In this document: piece after piece, positions 42,565 to 52,031 of the stretch
Numbering within the stretch: position 1 is the stretch's first letter
Layout: every line of letters starts with the position of its first letter
NCBI GenBank assembly: GCA_947457195.1
Contig: CANGUU010000003.1
Location: 1-64,000 of the forward strand
From: Gammaproteobacteria bacterium
GTDB taxonomy: Bacteria > Pseudomonadota > Gammaproteobacteria > Pseudomonadales > Pseudohongiellaceae
Reading direction: 5' to 3'
DNA: 64,000 nucleotides
Notes under the pieces: generated by a model
Told to the model about the DNA's origin: nothing
Databases searched by the model: none
The model's input: only the letters and a program-made list of their open reading frames with translations
Translations under genes and position numbers: made by a program

Positions 42565-45105
42565 ATGAAGTTGTCTCTTTCTGCTCGTTTGCTGGGGCTG
42601 GCGTTGCCGGCCTGTTACCTGTTTGCCAGTTCCGCCGCCAGCGCTGCCTCCGAAGCGCTCTGGTCGGACCCTGCCACGTGGCCCAGCGGCCGCGTGCCCG
42701 CCGAGGGTGAGTCCGTCACCATCGAAACCGGCATGGACGTGGTGCTCGATGTGAGCCCGCCCACCCTGCGCAGCCTCACCATCAATGGCAAGCTGCGTTT
42801 TGCCAGCGATCAGGACATCGAACTCGCGACCGACTGGATCATGCTGCACGGTGAACTGCAGGCCGGCACCGAAGCCGCTCCGCACACGCGCAAAGCCATC
42901 ATCACGCTGGTCGACAACGTGCCCGGCGAAAACACCAACGCCATGGGCGATCGCGGCATCATGATCATGGGTGGCACGCTCAACCTCCACGGCGACCGTA
43001 TCCACACCTGGAGCAAGCTGGCCAAGACCGCCGCCGCGGGCAGCCTCTCCATCGAAGTGCTCGATGCCAGTGGCTGGCAGCCCGGTGATGAAATCGTGCT
43101 GGCATCCACCGACTTCGATCCCCAGCAGGCCGAGCGGCGCCACATCACGGCCATCGACGGCAACAGCGTCATGCTCGACCGCACACTCGCCTACATGCAT
43201 TTCGGCGAGGTCACCTTCGGTGTCGACGAGCGCGGCGAAGTGGGCAACCTTACCCGCAATATCCGTATCCAGGCTTCGGACGATGCAGCCAACACGCATC
43301 AGGGCGGCCATGTGATGGCGATGCCCGGCAGCAAGATGTATGTGTCCGGCGTGGAATTCTTTCGCATGGGTCAGCACCTGCAACTGGCGCGCTACCCGAT
43401 CCACTGGCACCTGGTGGGTGACGCGGCAGGGCAGTATGTGCGCAACTCGGCTATCCACGACACCTTCAGCCGCTGCGTAACCGTGCATGGCACCCACAAC
43501 GTGCGGGTGGAAAACAACGTGACCTACAACAACGTCGGGCACTGCTTCTTCCTCGAGGACGGCATCGAGACCGGCAACTGGTTCGTGCACAACCTCGGCA
43601 TCATGACCAAATGTCACCCGACGCTGCCCTGCGTGCCCACCAACCTCGTGATAGGCAACTCGCAGCCGGCCGGCCAGGAATCCAAGAACGTGTTGCTGCC
43701 GTCGGACAACACCGCGTCGACCTACTGGATCACCAACCCCTCCAACCACTTCGTCGACAACGTGGCCGCCGGGTCCGGACAGATCGGTTTCTGGATCGCT
43801 CTGCCGGTGAACGGCATCGGCCAGTTCGACGGCACCGAGATCGGCCAGAACACCTTCCCGCGCCGCATGCCGCTCGGCACCTTCAAGGGTAACGTGGCGC
43901 ATTCCAACTTCGACGGCATGATGTTCGATCGAGGTCCGCGACCGGATAACCATTTCAGCGTGGTGGGCAGCAATTACCATACGGCCCGCGCCAATCCGAC
44001 CGACCCCAACAGCCAGCGGTTGGAAACGGTGATCGAGGACTTCACCGGCTACAAGAACCGCAACGGCGGCATCTGGGGCCGCGGCGCCCTGCACGTGTTC
44101 CGCAACCTCAAACTGGCCGACAACGGCATCGGCTTCACGCACGCCGCCGGTGATCTGGGTGCAGGCGTGACCTTCTCCTCGCGTGTGGTCGACTCGCTGT
44201 TCGTCGGAGAAAGCGACAACAAGGGCACCCCCTCCACAGCGGTGGAGCTGGCCTATGGCCGCAGCATGCCGCTGCCGAACGGCCAGGCTGATTTCCCGCT
44301 GCGCGGCTACGAGTACTACGATTTCCGCCATGATGTGGTGAACACAACCTTCCGCAACTACGAGGACAACGCCACCCGCAAGGCCGGCGCCCTCTCGTAT
44401 CTGCTCTACACCAGCTTTGGCATCAGCACCCGCAATGCCGTCCAGGGTCTCACCTTCGAGAACGCCAAGCCGGTGTACTTCCCTGCCATGGACCGGCGCT
44501 GGGCGCAGGACTTCGGCAGCTCGCTCAACTACAAGGGGGCCGTCATCCATGACGTCGATGGTTCGCTGGGCGGCAAGCCCGGCTCCTTCGTCGTGATCGA
44601 CAACGGCATTGCCTCCGACAATGAGGCCTGCGAAATCAAGCCGAGCTGGAATGCCGCCGTCTGCGAGGGCCACTATGGCCGCGTCGGCGTGCGGACGCCG
44701 GCGGGTGGTGGCGGCTCGGTGATGGCACCCCCCGCCGGTAGCTTCCCGGCCATCACGCTCGTGCGCAACGACCGTGAACTCGTAGTCGGCGGCGGTACAG
44801 GTTTCGGCGCAACGGGCGGTGAAACCACCATTCGCAGCGGCGTCGAGCTGAAAGCCCTCAGCGAAAATCCCGCGCTGGCGCTCAGCCTGCGCGAAATGGA
44901 CAACGGTTCCTGGGTGGTCTTCGAACTGCCAGGCTACACGGCGGCCAAGGCTGGCACCGAGCAGCCAAGCCTGGACGCGCTGCGCAGCGCCAGCGCCACA
45001 TCCTGGTACCGCGACAAGGACGCCCTGTGGGTGAAGCTGGTGGTGGATGCTGCCAGTGCTACCGGCGGTCCGGGCGGCGGCAGCAGCCTCGAAGTCACGA
45101 GGTAA
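42565..45105 (+). CDS. Large secreted G8-domain, beta-helix protein
   Basis: 846 residues from ATG 42565, preceded by AGGGGAG. Signal peptide cleaves near SAASAASEA. An N-terminal G8 domain (about 30-150; SDPATWPSGRVPAEGESVTIE, LTINGKLRF, GGTLNLHGDR) is followed by a right-handed beta-helix (about 160-650) with repeats such as NVRVENNVTYNNVGHCFFLEDGIE. The same order is found in animal CEMIP/TMEM2 hyaluronan-binding proteins, although the catalytic residues of those are not assigned here. A C-terminal domain of about 200 residues has no clear assignment. Predicted secreted glycan-binding or -degrading protein. It stands alone, divergent from azurin. Confidence 0.82.
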   Translation: MKLSLSARLLGLALPACYLFASSAASAASEALWSDPATWPSGRVPAEGESVTIETGMDVVLDVSPPTLRSLTINGKLRFASDQDIELATDWIMLHGELQAGTEAAPHTRKAIITLVDNVPGENTNAMGDRGIMIMGGTLNLHGDRIHTWSKLAKTAAAGSLSIEVLDASGWQPGDEIVLASTDFDPQQAERRHITAIDGNSVMLDRTLAYMHFGEVTFGVDERGEVGNLTRNIRIQASDDAANTHQGGHVMAMPGSKMYVSGVEFFRMGQHLQLARYPIHWHLVGDAAGQYVRNSAIHDTFSRCVTVHGTHNVRVENNVTYNNVGHCFFLEDGIETGNWFVHNLGIMTKCHPTLPCVPTNLVIGNSQPAGQESKNVLLPSDNTASTYWITNPSNHFVDNVAAGSGQIGFWIALPVNGIGQFDGTEIGQNTFPRRMPLGTFKGNVAHSNFDGMMFDRGPRPDNHFSVVGSNYHTARANPTDPNSQRLETVIEDFTGYKNRNGGIWGRGALHVFRNLKLADNGIGFTHAAGDLGAGVTFSSRVVDSLFVGESDNKGTPSTAVELAYGRSMPLPNGQADFPLRGYEYYDFRHDVVNTTFRNYEDNATRKAGALSYLLYTSFGISTRNAVQGLTFENAKPVYFPAMDRRWAQDFGSSLNYKGAVIHDVDGSLGGKPGSFVVIDNGIASDNEACEIKPSWNAAVCEGHYGRVGVRTPAGGGGSVMAPPAGSFPAITLVRNDRELVVGGGTGFGATGGETTIRSGVELKALSENPALALSLREMDNGSWVVFELPGYTAAKAGTEQPSLDALRSASATSWYRDKDALWVKLVVDAASATGGPGGGSSLEVTR

Positions 45106-45218
45106 GCCCATAAGGCAAGCACGAGGGGCAGGCGCCGTGGCTGGCTCTGCCCCACTCCCCACTCCGCGGTGCAACGCCAGTCGGCCGGCAGGGTAGCCCT
45201 GCCTCCGGCTTCGGCCGC

Positions 45219-46289
45219 CTAGGCGAGCTCCGCCACCGAGAAAGCCTGCACAGCGGTCTGCCGGCCCTTCACACTCATGCTGCCTACACCCGCAAAGCGC
45301 AGTCCAGGTTCCCTGTCCAGTCGACTGGCCAGTTCTTCCGCGACCAGAATGTCGAGCTGATGCTCGTTACACATGCCCTGCAGGCGGGCAGCCGTAATCA
45401 GGGTTTCGCCGTGGTAGGCAATTTCACGCTTGAGCACGCCGACTTCGGCGACGGTGACTGGCCCGAGGTTGATGCCGGCCTTGAACTCGGGCACGAGGCC
45501 GTAGCGTTTCAGGTAATGGGCACTGCGGGCCAGCAGCGTGGCCTTGAAGTCGAAAAAAGTCCGCACACAGTTGGCGCCCTGCAGGCCATCCGACCAGTTC
45601 CAGGTCAGCACGGCTTCGTCACCCACATATTGATACACCTCGACCTGATGGCGCAGGCCTGAGTCGGTGAGGTCGTTGAAGCAGTCCTGCAGCAAGCGGC
45701 TGAAACGGTTGTGACCGAGGCGCTCGGCATGACCGGTCGAATCACGCATGTCGAGAAACATGAAAATCCGCTGCTCCTCCACCGGCTGCCGATACTTGCC
45801 GAGCAACAGGTTGCGAAGCACGCGAGGACCGAGCATCAGGCTCATCTGGCGCACGAAGTTGAAGAGACCGGCCACCAGAAAAACGTAGGCCATGAAGATG
45901 ATCGTGGGCGGGGCGATCATGCGCTCCGCAAAAGTCGGCAGAATCTGGGCGGCCGGGATCTGGTCCAGCCACCAGGCAGCAAGCCGTGTCAGCAGCACCA
46001 TGCCGACGGTCGACGCCACCAGCAGCAGGGAGCGGAACAGGATCAGGAAGCCGTAAGACTGCACGCGCAGGGCCGGACGGTCGCAGAGCAGGTCGGCCAG
46101 CCAGAACATGAGCCCGAAGAAGCAACTGCCCACAAACCACAGCAGCACCACCATCGGTGTGGATAGCGTCCAGTCCATGAAGTCGCGCGTGCCGTAGAAG
46201 CGGATCAGCGAATAGATCGCACCGGCCGCAAGCCAGGCCAGCATGCTGGTGAACAACCAGCCCAGTCGTTTACGAAAGCCAAAATGCAT
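45219..46289 (-). CDS. Membrane class III adenylate/guanylate cyclase
   Basis: 356 residues from ATG 46289; an upstream extension lacks coding character. The N-terminal half has about five membrane helices (residues about 8-180), and the C-terminal half is a class III cyclase domain with metal-binding Asp residues in MFLDMRDSTGHA and YQYVGDEAVL, plus AGINLGPVTVAEVGVLKREIAYHGETLITAARLQ. Predicted to make cAMP or cGMP in the cytosol in response to a membrane signal. Divergent from the M61 peptidase gene across 213 bases. The base specificity cannot be read with confidence. Confidence 0.85.
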   Translation of the reverse strand: MHFGFRKRLGWLFTSMLAWLAAGAIYSLIRFYGTRDFMDWTLSTPMVVLLWFVGSCFFGLMFWLADLLCDRPALRVQSYGFLILFRSLLLVASTVGMVLLTRLAAWWLDQIPAAQILPTFAERMIAPPTIIFMAYVFLVAGLFNFVRQMSLMLGPRVLRNLLLGKYRQPVEEQRIFMFLDMRDSTGHAERLGHNRFSRLLQDCFNDLTDSGLRHQVEVYQYVGDEAVLTWNWSDGLQGANCVRTFFDFKATLLARSAHYLKRYGLVPEFKAGINLGPVTVAEVGVLKREIAYHGETLITAARLQGMCNEHQLDILVAEELASRLDREPGLRFAGVGSMSVKGRQTAVQAFSVAELA

Positions 46290-46502
46290 AAGCGCACCAG
46301 CAGCAGAGGAAAGCGGTGCCCGATGGACTGCTGCAACCCCAGGAGCAGTCAGCACCATAAAGTGCCGGTGTTGCCCCGTCCAGCGTGGCAACAGCCTGCC
46401 GTCATGCGGTCGTTGTCTGAAGCGACTGCTCGCGATACTGGCGCGCCTGATGATTGCCCCATGCGCCGGCATCATGCGAAAAATACTGCACCCGGAGGAA
46501 GA

Positions 46503-48422
46503 ATGTTGCGTTTTTCTTGGCTGATCCAAATCGTCTGTGCCCTGCTGGCCACCGGCACCTTGCAGGCGCAGGACCGCTCAGGGCCGACTCTCCCCGCGCC
46601 GGTCGATGACATTCCGGTGGCGGAGGATCGGGCGTTTCCCGGCACCATGCGGTTGCTTGTCGATGCCAGTGACACCACGCAGCGCCTGTGGGTCGTGAGG
46701 CAGACGATTCCCGTGAGCGCTGCAGCACCACTCACCCTGCTGTTCCCGGAGTGGCTGCCGGGTAACCACGCCCCGCGCGGCCAGCTGGAAAAGATGACAG
46801 GGCTGAGGATCACCGCCCTCGGGCAGCCGGTTGCCTGGCAGCGGCACCCGCTGGACGTCTTTGCCATCGTGGTCGCGGTACCTCCGGGGGCAACGGAGAT
46901 CGAACTGGAATTTCAGGCCGCCAATCCGACCGCAGAAAACCAGGGTCGTGTGGTGGTGACCGACAAGCTGCTGAATCTGCAATTCGAGCGCGTGTCTTTC
47001 TATCCGGCCGGCTACTACGTGCGGCGTATTCCGGTGCAGGCGAGCGTGACCTACCCGGCGGGCTGGCAGGCGTTTTCGGCCCTGCGCGGCAGCCAGCAGG
47101 GCGCCGTGGTGAACTACGAAACCACCGATTACGAAACGCTGATCGATTCGCCGGTCTTCGCCGGCCGTTACAGTGCCACCGCCGATCTGGGCGAAGGCGT
47201 GACCCTCGCCATGGTGGCCGACGACCCCAAGGAACTGGTGCACAGCGACGAACAACTCGCCATGCACCGCAAGCTGGTGAGCGAGGCTGTCGCCCTGTTC
47301 GATTCACGCCACTTCGACCACTACGACTTCCTGCTGGCCATTACCGGCGAACTCGGCGGTATTGGACTCGAGCACCATCGCTCGTCGGAAAACAGCGTCG
47401 AACCGGGTTATTTCACCCGCTGGGAAGACGGTCCCGGTGACCGCAACCTGCTGCCGCATGAATTCACCCACAGCTGGAATGGCAAGTTCCGGCGCCCCGC
47501 CGGGCTGTGGACGCCAGACTACCGCACGCCGATGCAGGACGACCTGCTGTGGGTCTACGAAGGGCAGACCCAGTTCTGGGGCTACGTCCTCGGCGCCCGC
47601 GCCGGTCTCTTCAGCAAAGAGCAAACGCTGGATGCCATCGCTTCCATTGCGGCCCGTCTGGATCTCGCCAAAGGTCGGCAATGGCGCCCGCTGGTCGACA
47701 CCACGTTCGACCCCATCATTGCGGCTCGCAGGCCCAAGGCCTGGAACAGCTGGCAGCGCGCCGAGGACTACTACAACGAAGGACTGCTGCTGTGGCTGGA
47801 GGCGGACGGCATCCTGCGTCGCGAGAGCAACGGCGCACGCGGGCTTGACGACTTTGCCGCGGCGTTCTTCGGTATGCGTGACGGGGATTACGGCCAACTG
47901 CTCTACACGCGGGAAGACGTCCTTGCCGCGCTGCAGGGCGTGCAGCCCTACGACTGGACCGGCTTCTTCGCCGCCCGGGTCGACCAGACCAGTACCGAGG
48001 CTCCCAAGCGCGGGCTGGAACTCGGGGGTTACCGGCTGGTGTACCGGGACACGCCGAGCAGCATCAGCAAGAACATCGAGAGTGATCTCAAGGGTGTGGA
48101 TCAGAGTTATGGCATCGGACTCGTCGTGACCAACGAAGGCAACGTGCAGTCCGTGGTGTGGGACAGCCCGGCCTTTGCTGCCGACCTGGCGGTCGGCATG
48201 CAGATCGTGGCGATCAATGGCGTGCAGTTTTCGGCGGACGCATTCAGGACGGCCCTCGAACAGTCCGGATCGTCCGGGGCGGCGCTGGAACTGATCGTCA
48301 GGCAGGGCAAGAACTACCGCACCGTCAGCATCGACTACCGGGACGGTCTGCGCTATCCGCACCTCGAAAAGAGCGCTGATGACGAGGGCAGCCTCGACCT
48401 GCTGCTGGCCCCTCGCACCTAG
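46503..48422 (+). CDS. M61 family glycyl aminopeptidase with PDZ domain
   Basis: 639 residues from ATG 46503 (GGAGGAA upstream). Signal peptide (about 1-22, cleavage near LQAQD). The M61 pattern is strong: GGIGLEHHRSS, then the zinc site HEFTH (319-323) in LLPHEFTHSWNGK, and the downstream glutamate in LLWVYEGQTQFWG. A PDZ domain spans about 525-610 (GIGLVVTNEGNVQSVVWDSPAFAADLAVGMQIVAING). M61 enzymes remove N-terminal glycine or alanine from peptides in the periplasm or outside the cell. Convergent with the NupC gene, whose stop is 12 bases away. Confidence 0.9.
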   Translation: MLRFSWLIQIVCALLATGTLQAQDRSGPTLPAPVDDIPVAEDRAFPGTMRLLVDASDTTQRLWVVRQTIPVSAAAPLTLLFPEWLPGNHAPRGQLEKMTGLRITALGQPVAWQRHPLDVFAIVVAVPPGATEIELEFQAANPTAENQGRVVVTDKLLNLQFERVSFYPAGYYVRRIPVQASVTYPAGWQAFSALRGSQQGAVVNYETTDYETLIDSPVFAGRYSATADLGEGVTLAMVADDPKELVHSDEQLAMHRKLVSEAVALFDSRHFDHYDFLLAITGELGGIGLEHHRSSENSVEPGYFTRWEDGPGDRNLLPHEFTHSWNGKFRRPAGLWTPDYRTPMQDDLLWVYEGQTQFWGYVLGARAGLFSKEQTLDAIASIAARLDLAKGRQWRPLVDTTFDPIIAARRPKAWNSWQRAEDYYNEGLLLWLEADGILRRESNGARGLDDFAAAFFGMRDGDYGQLLYTREDVLAALQGVQPYDWTGFFAARVDQTSTEAPKRGLELGGYRLVYRDTPSSISKNIESDLKGVDQSYGIGLVVTNEGNVQSVVWDSPAFAADLAVGMQIVAINGVQFSADAFRTALEQSGSSGAALELIVRQGKNYRTVSIDYRDGLRYPHLEKSADDEGSLDLLLAPRT

Positions 48423-48433
48423 CGGCCGCGGCC

Positions 48434-49654
48434 TCAGCCGAGCGACAGGAAGAATCCAGCGATCGCAGCGCTCAGGAGATTGGCCAGAAATCCTCCCAGG
48501 ACGGCACGCATGCCCAGCGCCGCAATCTCGTTGCGACGCTCTGGCACCATGGTGCCCACCCCACCGAGCAGCACCGCCACCGAGGCAATATTGGCAAAGC
48601 CACACAGGGCAAAGGTGACCACCGACCGGGTGTAGTCACTCAGGCTGGCCTGGCGCAGCGAATACTCGGCATAAGCGACGAACTCGTTGAACACCAATTT
48701 CTGTCCGATGAGACTGCCAGCCTGCAGGCTTTCGCCCCAGGGAATGCCGAGCAGCAGCGCCAGCGGCCGGAACAGCCAGCCCAGCAGTACCTGCAGAGTC
48801 AGCCCCTCCACACCCACGAGGGAACCAAGCCAGGTGAGAATGCCGTTCAGCATGGCGATCAGTGCCACGAAGGCCAGCAGCATGGCACCGATGTTGAGCG
48901 CCAGTTTGAGGCCGTCGGTGGCACCGGCCGCGGCCGCATCGACGATGTTGACGTGCAGGTCGCCGGACAACGGGAGATCGGCCTCACGCGAGCGCACATC
49001 GCTGGTCTCCGGTTCCAGCAGTTTGGCCATCAGCAGTCCGCCGGGCGCTGCCATGAAGCTGGCCGCCAGCAGGTAACGCAGTTCCACGCCGAGCGCGACG
49101 TAGCCCGCCAGCACCGACCCTGCCACGGTGGACAGCCCCACCACCATCACGGAAAAAAGTTCAGAGCGGCTCATGTGCGGCAAATGCGGCTTGATGACGA
49201 GGGGCGCTTCGGTATGACCCACGAAAATATTGGCAGCAGCCGACATCGATTCGGCTTTGCTGGTTCCGAGCAGGGCCTGCAGCGCACCTCCGATCAAGCG
49301 GATGATCCAGCCCATTACCCCGAGGTAGTACAGCACCGACACCAGCGAGGCAAAGAACACCACCACCGGCAGTACATGCACCGCGAATACAGTGCCCAGG
49401 CTGTAGCTGCCGATCTCCCCGAAGACGAATTCGATGCCGGCCTGGGCAAAGGCCAGCACGCCGGCCACGCCCTGCGAGACGTTTTCCAGCAGTACCCGAC
49501 CGGCTGGCAGGTAGAGCGCCACGGCACCCAGCAGGAACTGCAAGGCGAAAGCGATGCCGGTCGTTCGCAGGTTCACTCGCCTACGGTGGGAGGAGCAGAG
49601 CCAGGCAAGCGCAGGAAAAACGCCAATGCCGAGCAAGCAGAGCAGTGTTTGCAT
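48434..49654 (-). CDS. nupC: NupC-type concentrative nucleoside transporter
   Basis: 406 residues with 8-10 membrane segments. Diagnostic CNT-family pieces include [48 protein letters not shown] and [15 protein letters not shown]. It takes up pyrimidine and purine nucleosides with Na+ or H+. Its ATG overlaps the stop of the uridine kinase gene by one base, so the two form a uridine-salvage operon: import, then phosphorylation. Confidence 0.92.
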   Translation of the reverse strand: MQTLLCLLGIGVFPALAWLCSSHRRRVNLRTTGIAFALQFLLGAVALYLPAGRVLLENVSQGVAGVLAFAQAGIEFVFGEIGSYSLGTVFAVHVLPVVVFFASLVSVLYYLGVMGWIIRLIGGALQALLGTSKAESMSAAANIFVGHTEAPLVIKPHLPHMSRSELFSVMVVGLSTVAGSVLAGYVALGVELRYLLAASFMAAPGGLLMAKLLEPETSDVRSREADLPLSGDLHVNIVDAAAAGATDGLKLALNIGAMLLAFVALIAMLNGILTWLGSLVGVEGLTLQVLLGWLFRPLALLLGIPWGESLQAGSLIGQKLVFNEFVAYAEYSLRQASLSDYTRSVVTFALCGFANIASVAVLLGGVGTMVPERRNEIAALGMRAVLGGFLANLLSAAIAGFFLSLG

Positions 49655-50352
49655 CAGGAATCCCGGGAGTTGTTGGGCAGGGCTGCATGGTGAAGCCTGC
49701 GGACGAGGGTGTCGATGGCCGTGGCGAGATCAAGCTCCGCGGTCACTACCAGATCCGCCTGCTGCTGCCAGCAGGCACGGTAGCGGCGGGCCATCGGAGC
49801 AGCGGTGGCGGCGAACTGGGCTTCCACCGACGCACGCGAGCGGCCGCGCTCGCGCACGTCCCGGTCGATACGTCGCTGCAGACAGGTGGCGAGCGGGGTA
49901 TCCAGCCAGACTTTCAGATCGAAGTGACGCAGCAACTGGGGTGAACTGAACAGCAAGATGCCTTCGACGATCACGAAGGGACGCGGAGCCAGCCAAACGC
50001 AGCCCTCGGCGCGCGTGTGCTGCGCATAGTCATAGCGGGGCACCGGGACCGGCGCGGCGCGGCGGAGCTGCCCGAGATGCCACGCGAGCAACTCATGTTC
50101 GAGGGCAGCCGGCTGGTCATAGTCGGTCTGCAGACGCTCGGCGAAGGACAGATGCGACTGGTCGCGGTAGTAGCAGTCCTCGGCCAGCACGACCGCCTGC
50201 GATCCGTCACTGCAGGCCTCGCGTTCCCTGGTTCCCGGCCGCTGCCCCGGCTCCCGCGGACCGACGGCGTCGAGCGCCTCGGCAAGCATGCGCGCCAGAG
50301 TGGACTTGCCGGCCCCCGAGGGGCCGGTGATGGCAATGAAGGTGGGAGTCAC
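49654..50352 (-). CDS. udk: Uridine kinase-like P-loop enzyme
   Basis: 232 residues starting with GTG at 50352. P-loop GPSGAGKST (10-18), the DCYYRDQ segment, [16 protein letters not shown] and the VIVEGILLF strand, with the LID Arg-rich RDVRERGRS, all fit Udk-type kinases that phosphorylate uridine and cytidine. A roughly 20-residue Arg/Glu-rich insertion after the first helix ([16 protein letters not shown]) is absent from E. coli Udk. Coupled to NupC downstream. The next gene upstream is on the opposite strand. Confidence 0.88.
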   Translation of the reverse strand: MTPTFIAITGPSGAGKSTLARMLAEALDAVGPREPGQRPGTREREACSDGSQAVVLAEDCYYRDQSHLSFAERLQTDYDQPAALEHELLAWHLGQLRRAAPVPVPRYDYAQHTRAEGCVWLAPRPFVIVEGILLFSSPQLLRHFDLKVWLDTPLATCLQRRIDRDVRERGRSRASVEAQFAATAAPMARRYRACWQQQADLVVTAELDLATAIDTLVRRLHHAALPNNSRDS

Positions 50353-50477
50353 GGCATTGGCTGGTCATCAAAAGGGCCCGGTCGCTGCCCGGTGCCGGCT
50401 ATGGTAGCCCAGGTGAAGAGCTGCCCTGCAGCAGAGCCGGGCTGCCTGCGCTGGGCGCGCCGGTGGCCAGTGCGCCC

Positions 50478-50483
50478 TATAAT
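50478..50483 (+). promoter_or_regulatory. Possible -10 element (TATAAT) before the DUF1348 gene
   Basis: A consensus TATAAT followed by CGGCCCC lies 29 bases before the ATG. No good -35 is visible. Confidence 0.4.
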
Positions 50484-50511
50484 CGGCCCCGTCTTTCCGC
50501 CGGAGTACACC

Positions 50512-50982
50512 ATGCTGGAGCAACGCCCACCCTTCCCCCCATTCGATGCAGAGAGCGCCCGGCTGAAAGTACGGGCAGCCGAAGACGGCTGGAACAAGCG
50601 CGATCCGGAAAAAGTGGCGCTGGCCTATACACTGGACAGTGACTGGCGCAATCGCGCCGAGTTTTTCCGCGGGCGCACTGCCATCGTGGACTTTCTGCAA
50701 CGCAAATGGGCGCGGGAACTCGACTACCGCCTGATCAAGGAACTCTGGGCCTTCACGGACAACCGCATCGCGGTGCGCTTCGCCTACGAATGGCACGACG
50801 ACCGCGGACAGTGGTTCCGCTCCTACGGCAACGAAAACTGGGAATTTGACGACAACGGACTGATGCGTGTCCGGCGCGCCAGCATCAACGACCTTGCCAT
50901 CCAGGCGAGCGAGCGCCTGTTTTTCTGGCCGTCAGGACCTCGCCCGACCGACCATCCGGGCCTCGCTGAACTTGGCCTGTAG
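50512..50982 (+). CDS. DUF1348 / nuclear-transport-factor-2-like protein
   Basis: 156 residues from ATG 50512 (CGGAGTA upstream). The NTF2-like fold shows as [39 protein letters not shown] and [39 protein letters not shown], the signature of DUF1348. Small cytosolic protein of unknown function, widespread in proteobacteria. Transcribed alone; convergent with the D-2-hydroxyacid dehydrogenase gene. Confidence 0.88.
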   Translation: MLEQRPPFPPFDAESARLKVRAAEDGWNKRDPEKVALAYTLDSDWRNRAEFFRGRTAIVDFLQRKWARELDYRLIKELWAFTDNRIAVRFAYEWHDDRGQWFRSYGNENWEFDDNGLMRVRRASINDLAIQASERLFFWPSGPRPTDHPGLAELGL

Positions 50983-51082
50983 CCCCCGCGTTCTGCCGCC
51001 GGCGCCGGCGTGTAGCCATTGACCACCGCGCCGCCCTGCGGGGGCCCGGAGGACGGACTTTCCGCCGCGGCCGCACAAGTCC

Positions 51083-52024
51083 TCAATGGCCGCCGTACAG
51101 CGGAAGCTCCCGGCCCTCCATGAAGGCAAGCAACACGGAGCAAGCGGCGTCGGCGAAGCGGGCATAACCGTCATCGGTCGGCCAGCCAATGTGCGGCGTC
51201 AGTATGACGTTCGGCAGCCTGGTCAGCGGATGTCCTGCGGGCAGCGGTTCCTGTTCGAATACGTCGAGTCCTGCGCCGGCAATTCGGCCTGCCGCCAACG
51301 CCGAGACGAGCGCCGCTTCGTCGACGAGGGGCCCGCGGGCCGTGTTGATGAGCCAGGCGGACCGACGCATCAGACTGAGTCTTCGGGCATCGATCAAACC
51401 GCGCGCGGCGGGCGTGAGTGCGGCATGGATCGAAACCACATCCGCCTCCGCGAGCAGGGTATCGAGCTCACGCCACTCGACACCGGCCGCTGCCGCGCGA
51501 GCCGCATCGAGTGTTGGACTCCAGGCGACGACCCGCATTCCGAAGGCAGCGGCAAGCCGGGCGGCATGGCTACCGACGCGACCCAGACCGACGACGCCAA
51601 ACGTTTTACCCTGCAGCACGGGTGTTGACGGCACCTGCCACTGCCCCACGCGCACCTGGCGATCGAGTAGCGGGATCTGTCGCATGCAGGCGATAGCCAA
51701 GCCGATGGCAAGCTCCGCCGCGCCAACGGAATATCCCCCGGATGCCTGTGCAACCACGATCCCGCAGTCATGCGCCGCGGCGAAATCGACGTGGTTGGCG
51801 TGATTACCCGTCTGCACGATGAGCTTGACGGTGGTCAGTGCGGCGAGGAACTCGCGATTGAAGCGTGTACGCTCGCGGTTGGCGATGAGGGCATCGAAAC
51901 CGTCGAGCGCGGCTGCACGGGTCGGACCCGTGAAGATTTCCACGACGGCCCGTTCGCGTAATTTTGCTATGCCGGGTGTCGAGCCCCAGGCGAAATGGAT
52001 GTCGTCGAGCACTGCTACACGCAT
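51083..52024 (-). CDS. D-2-hydroxyacid dehydrogenase (NAD-dependent)
   Basis: 313 residues from ATG 52024. The NAD-binding motif is GVVGLGRVGSHAARLA, catalytic Arg in the NTARGPLVDEAAL region, and catalytic His in ILTPHIGW with GAGLDVFEQEPLP before it. Predicted to interconvert a 2-oxoacid and a D-2-hydroxyacid with NAD(P)H. It is the last gene of a three-gene reverse-strand operon (MmgE/PrpD, transporter, dehydrogenase), 7 bases after the transporter stop, so all probably handle the same organic acid. Confidence 0.88.
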   Translation of the reverse strand: MRVAVLDDIHFAWGSTPGIAKLRERAVVEIFTGPTRAAALDGFDALIANRERTRFNREFLAALTTVKLIVQTGNHANHVDFAAAHDCGIVVAQASGGYSVGAAELAIGLAIACMRQIPLLDRQVRVGQWQVPSTPVLQGKTFGVVGLGRVGSHAARLAAAFGMRVVAWSPTLDAARAAAAGVEWRELDTLLAEADVVSIHAALTPAARGLIDARRLSLMRRSAWLINTARGPLVDEAALVSALAAGRIAGAGLDVFEQEPLPAGHPLTRLPNVILTPHIGWPTDDGYARFADAACSVLLAFMEGRELPLYGGH

Positions 52025-52031
52025 GGTTGAC

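Noticed and set aside
45125-45153. 7-bp GC stem with a 15-base loop after the G8 gene
   Set aside because: Short stem with long loop in GC-rich sequence; not distinguishable from chance.
42484-45174. An 896-codon open frame on the reverse strand across the G8 gene
   Set aside because: Its product is His/Val/Ala/Gly-rich with no domain, and the forward frame has a signal peptide, G8 domain and ribosome site. Long antisense frames are expected in GC-rich genes.
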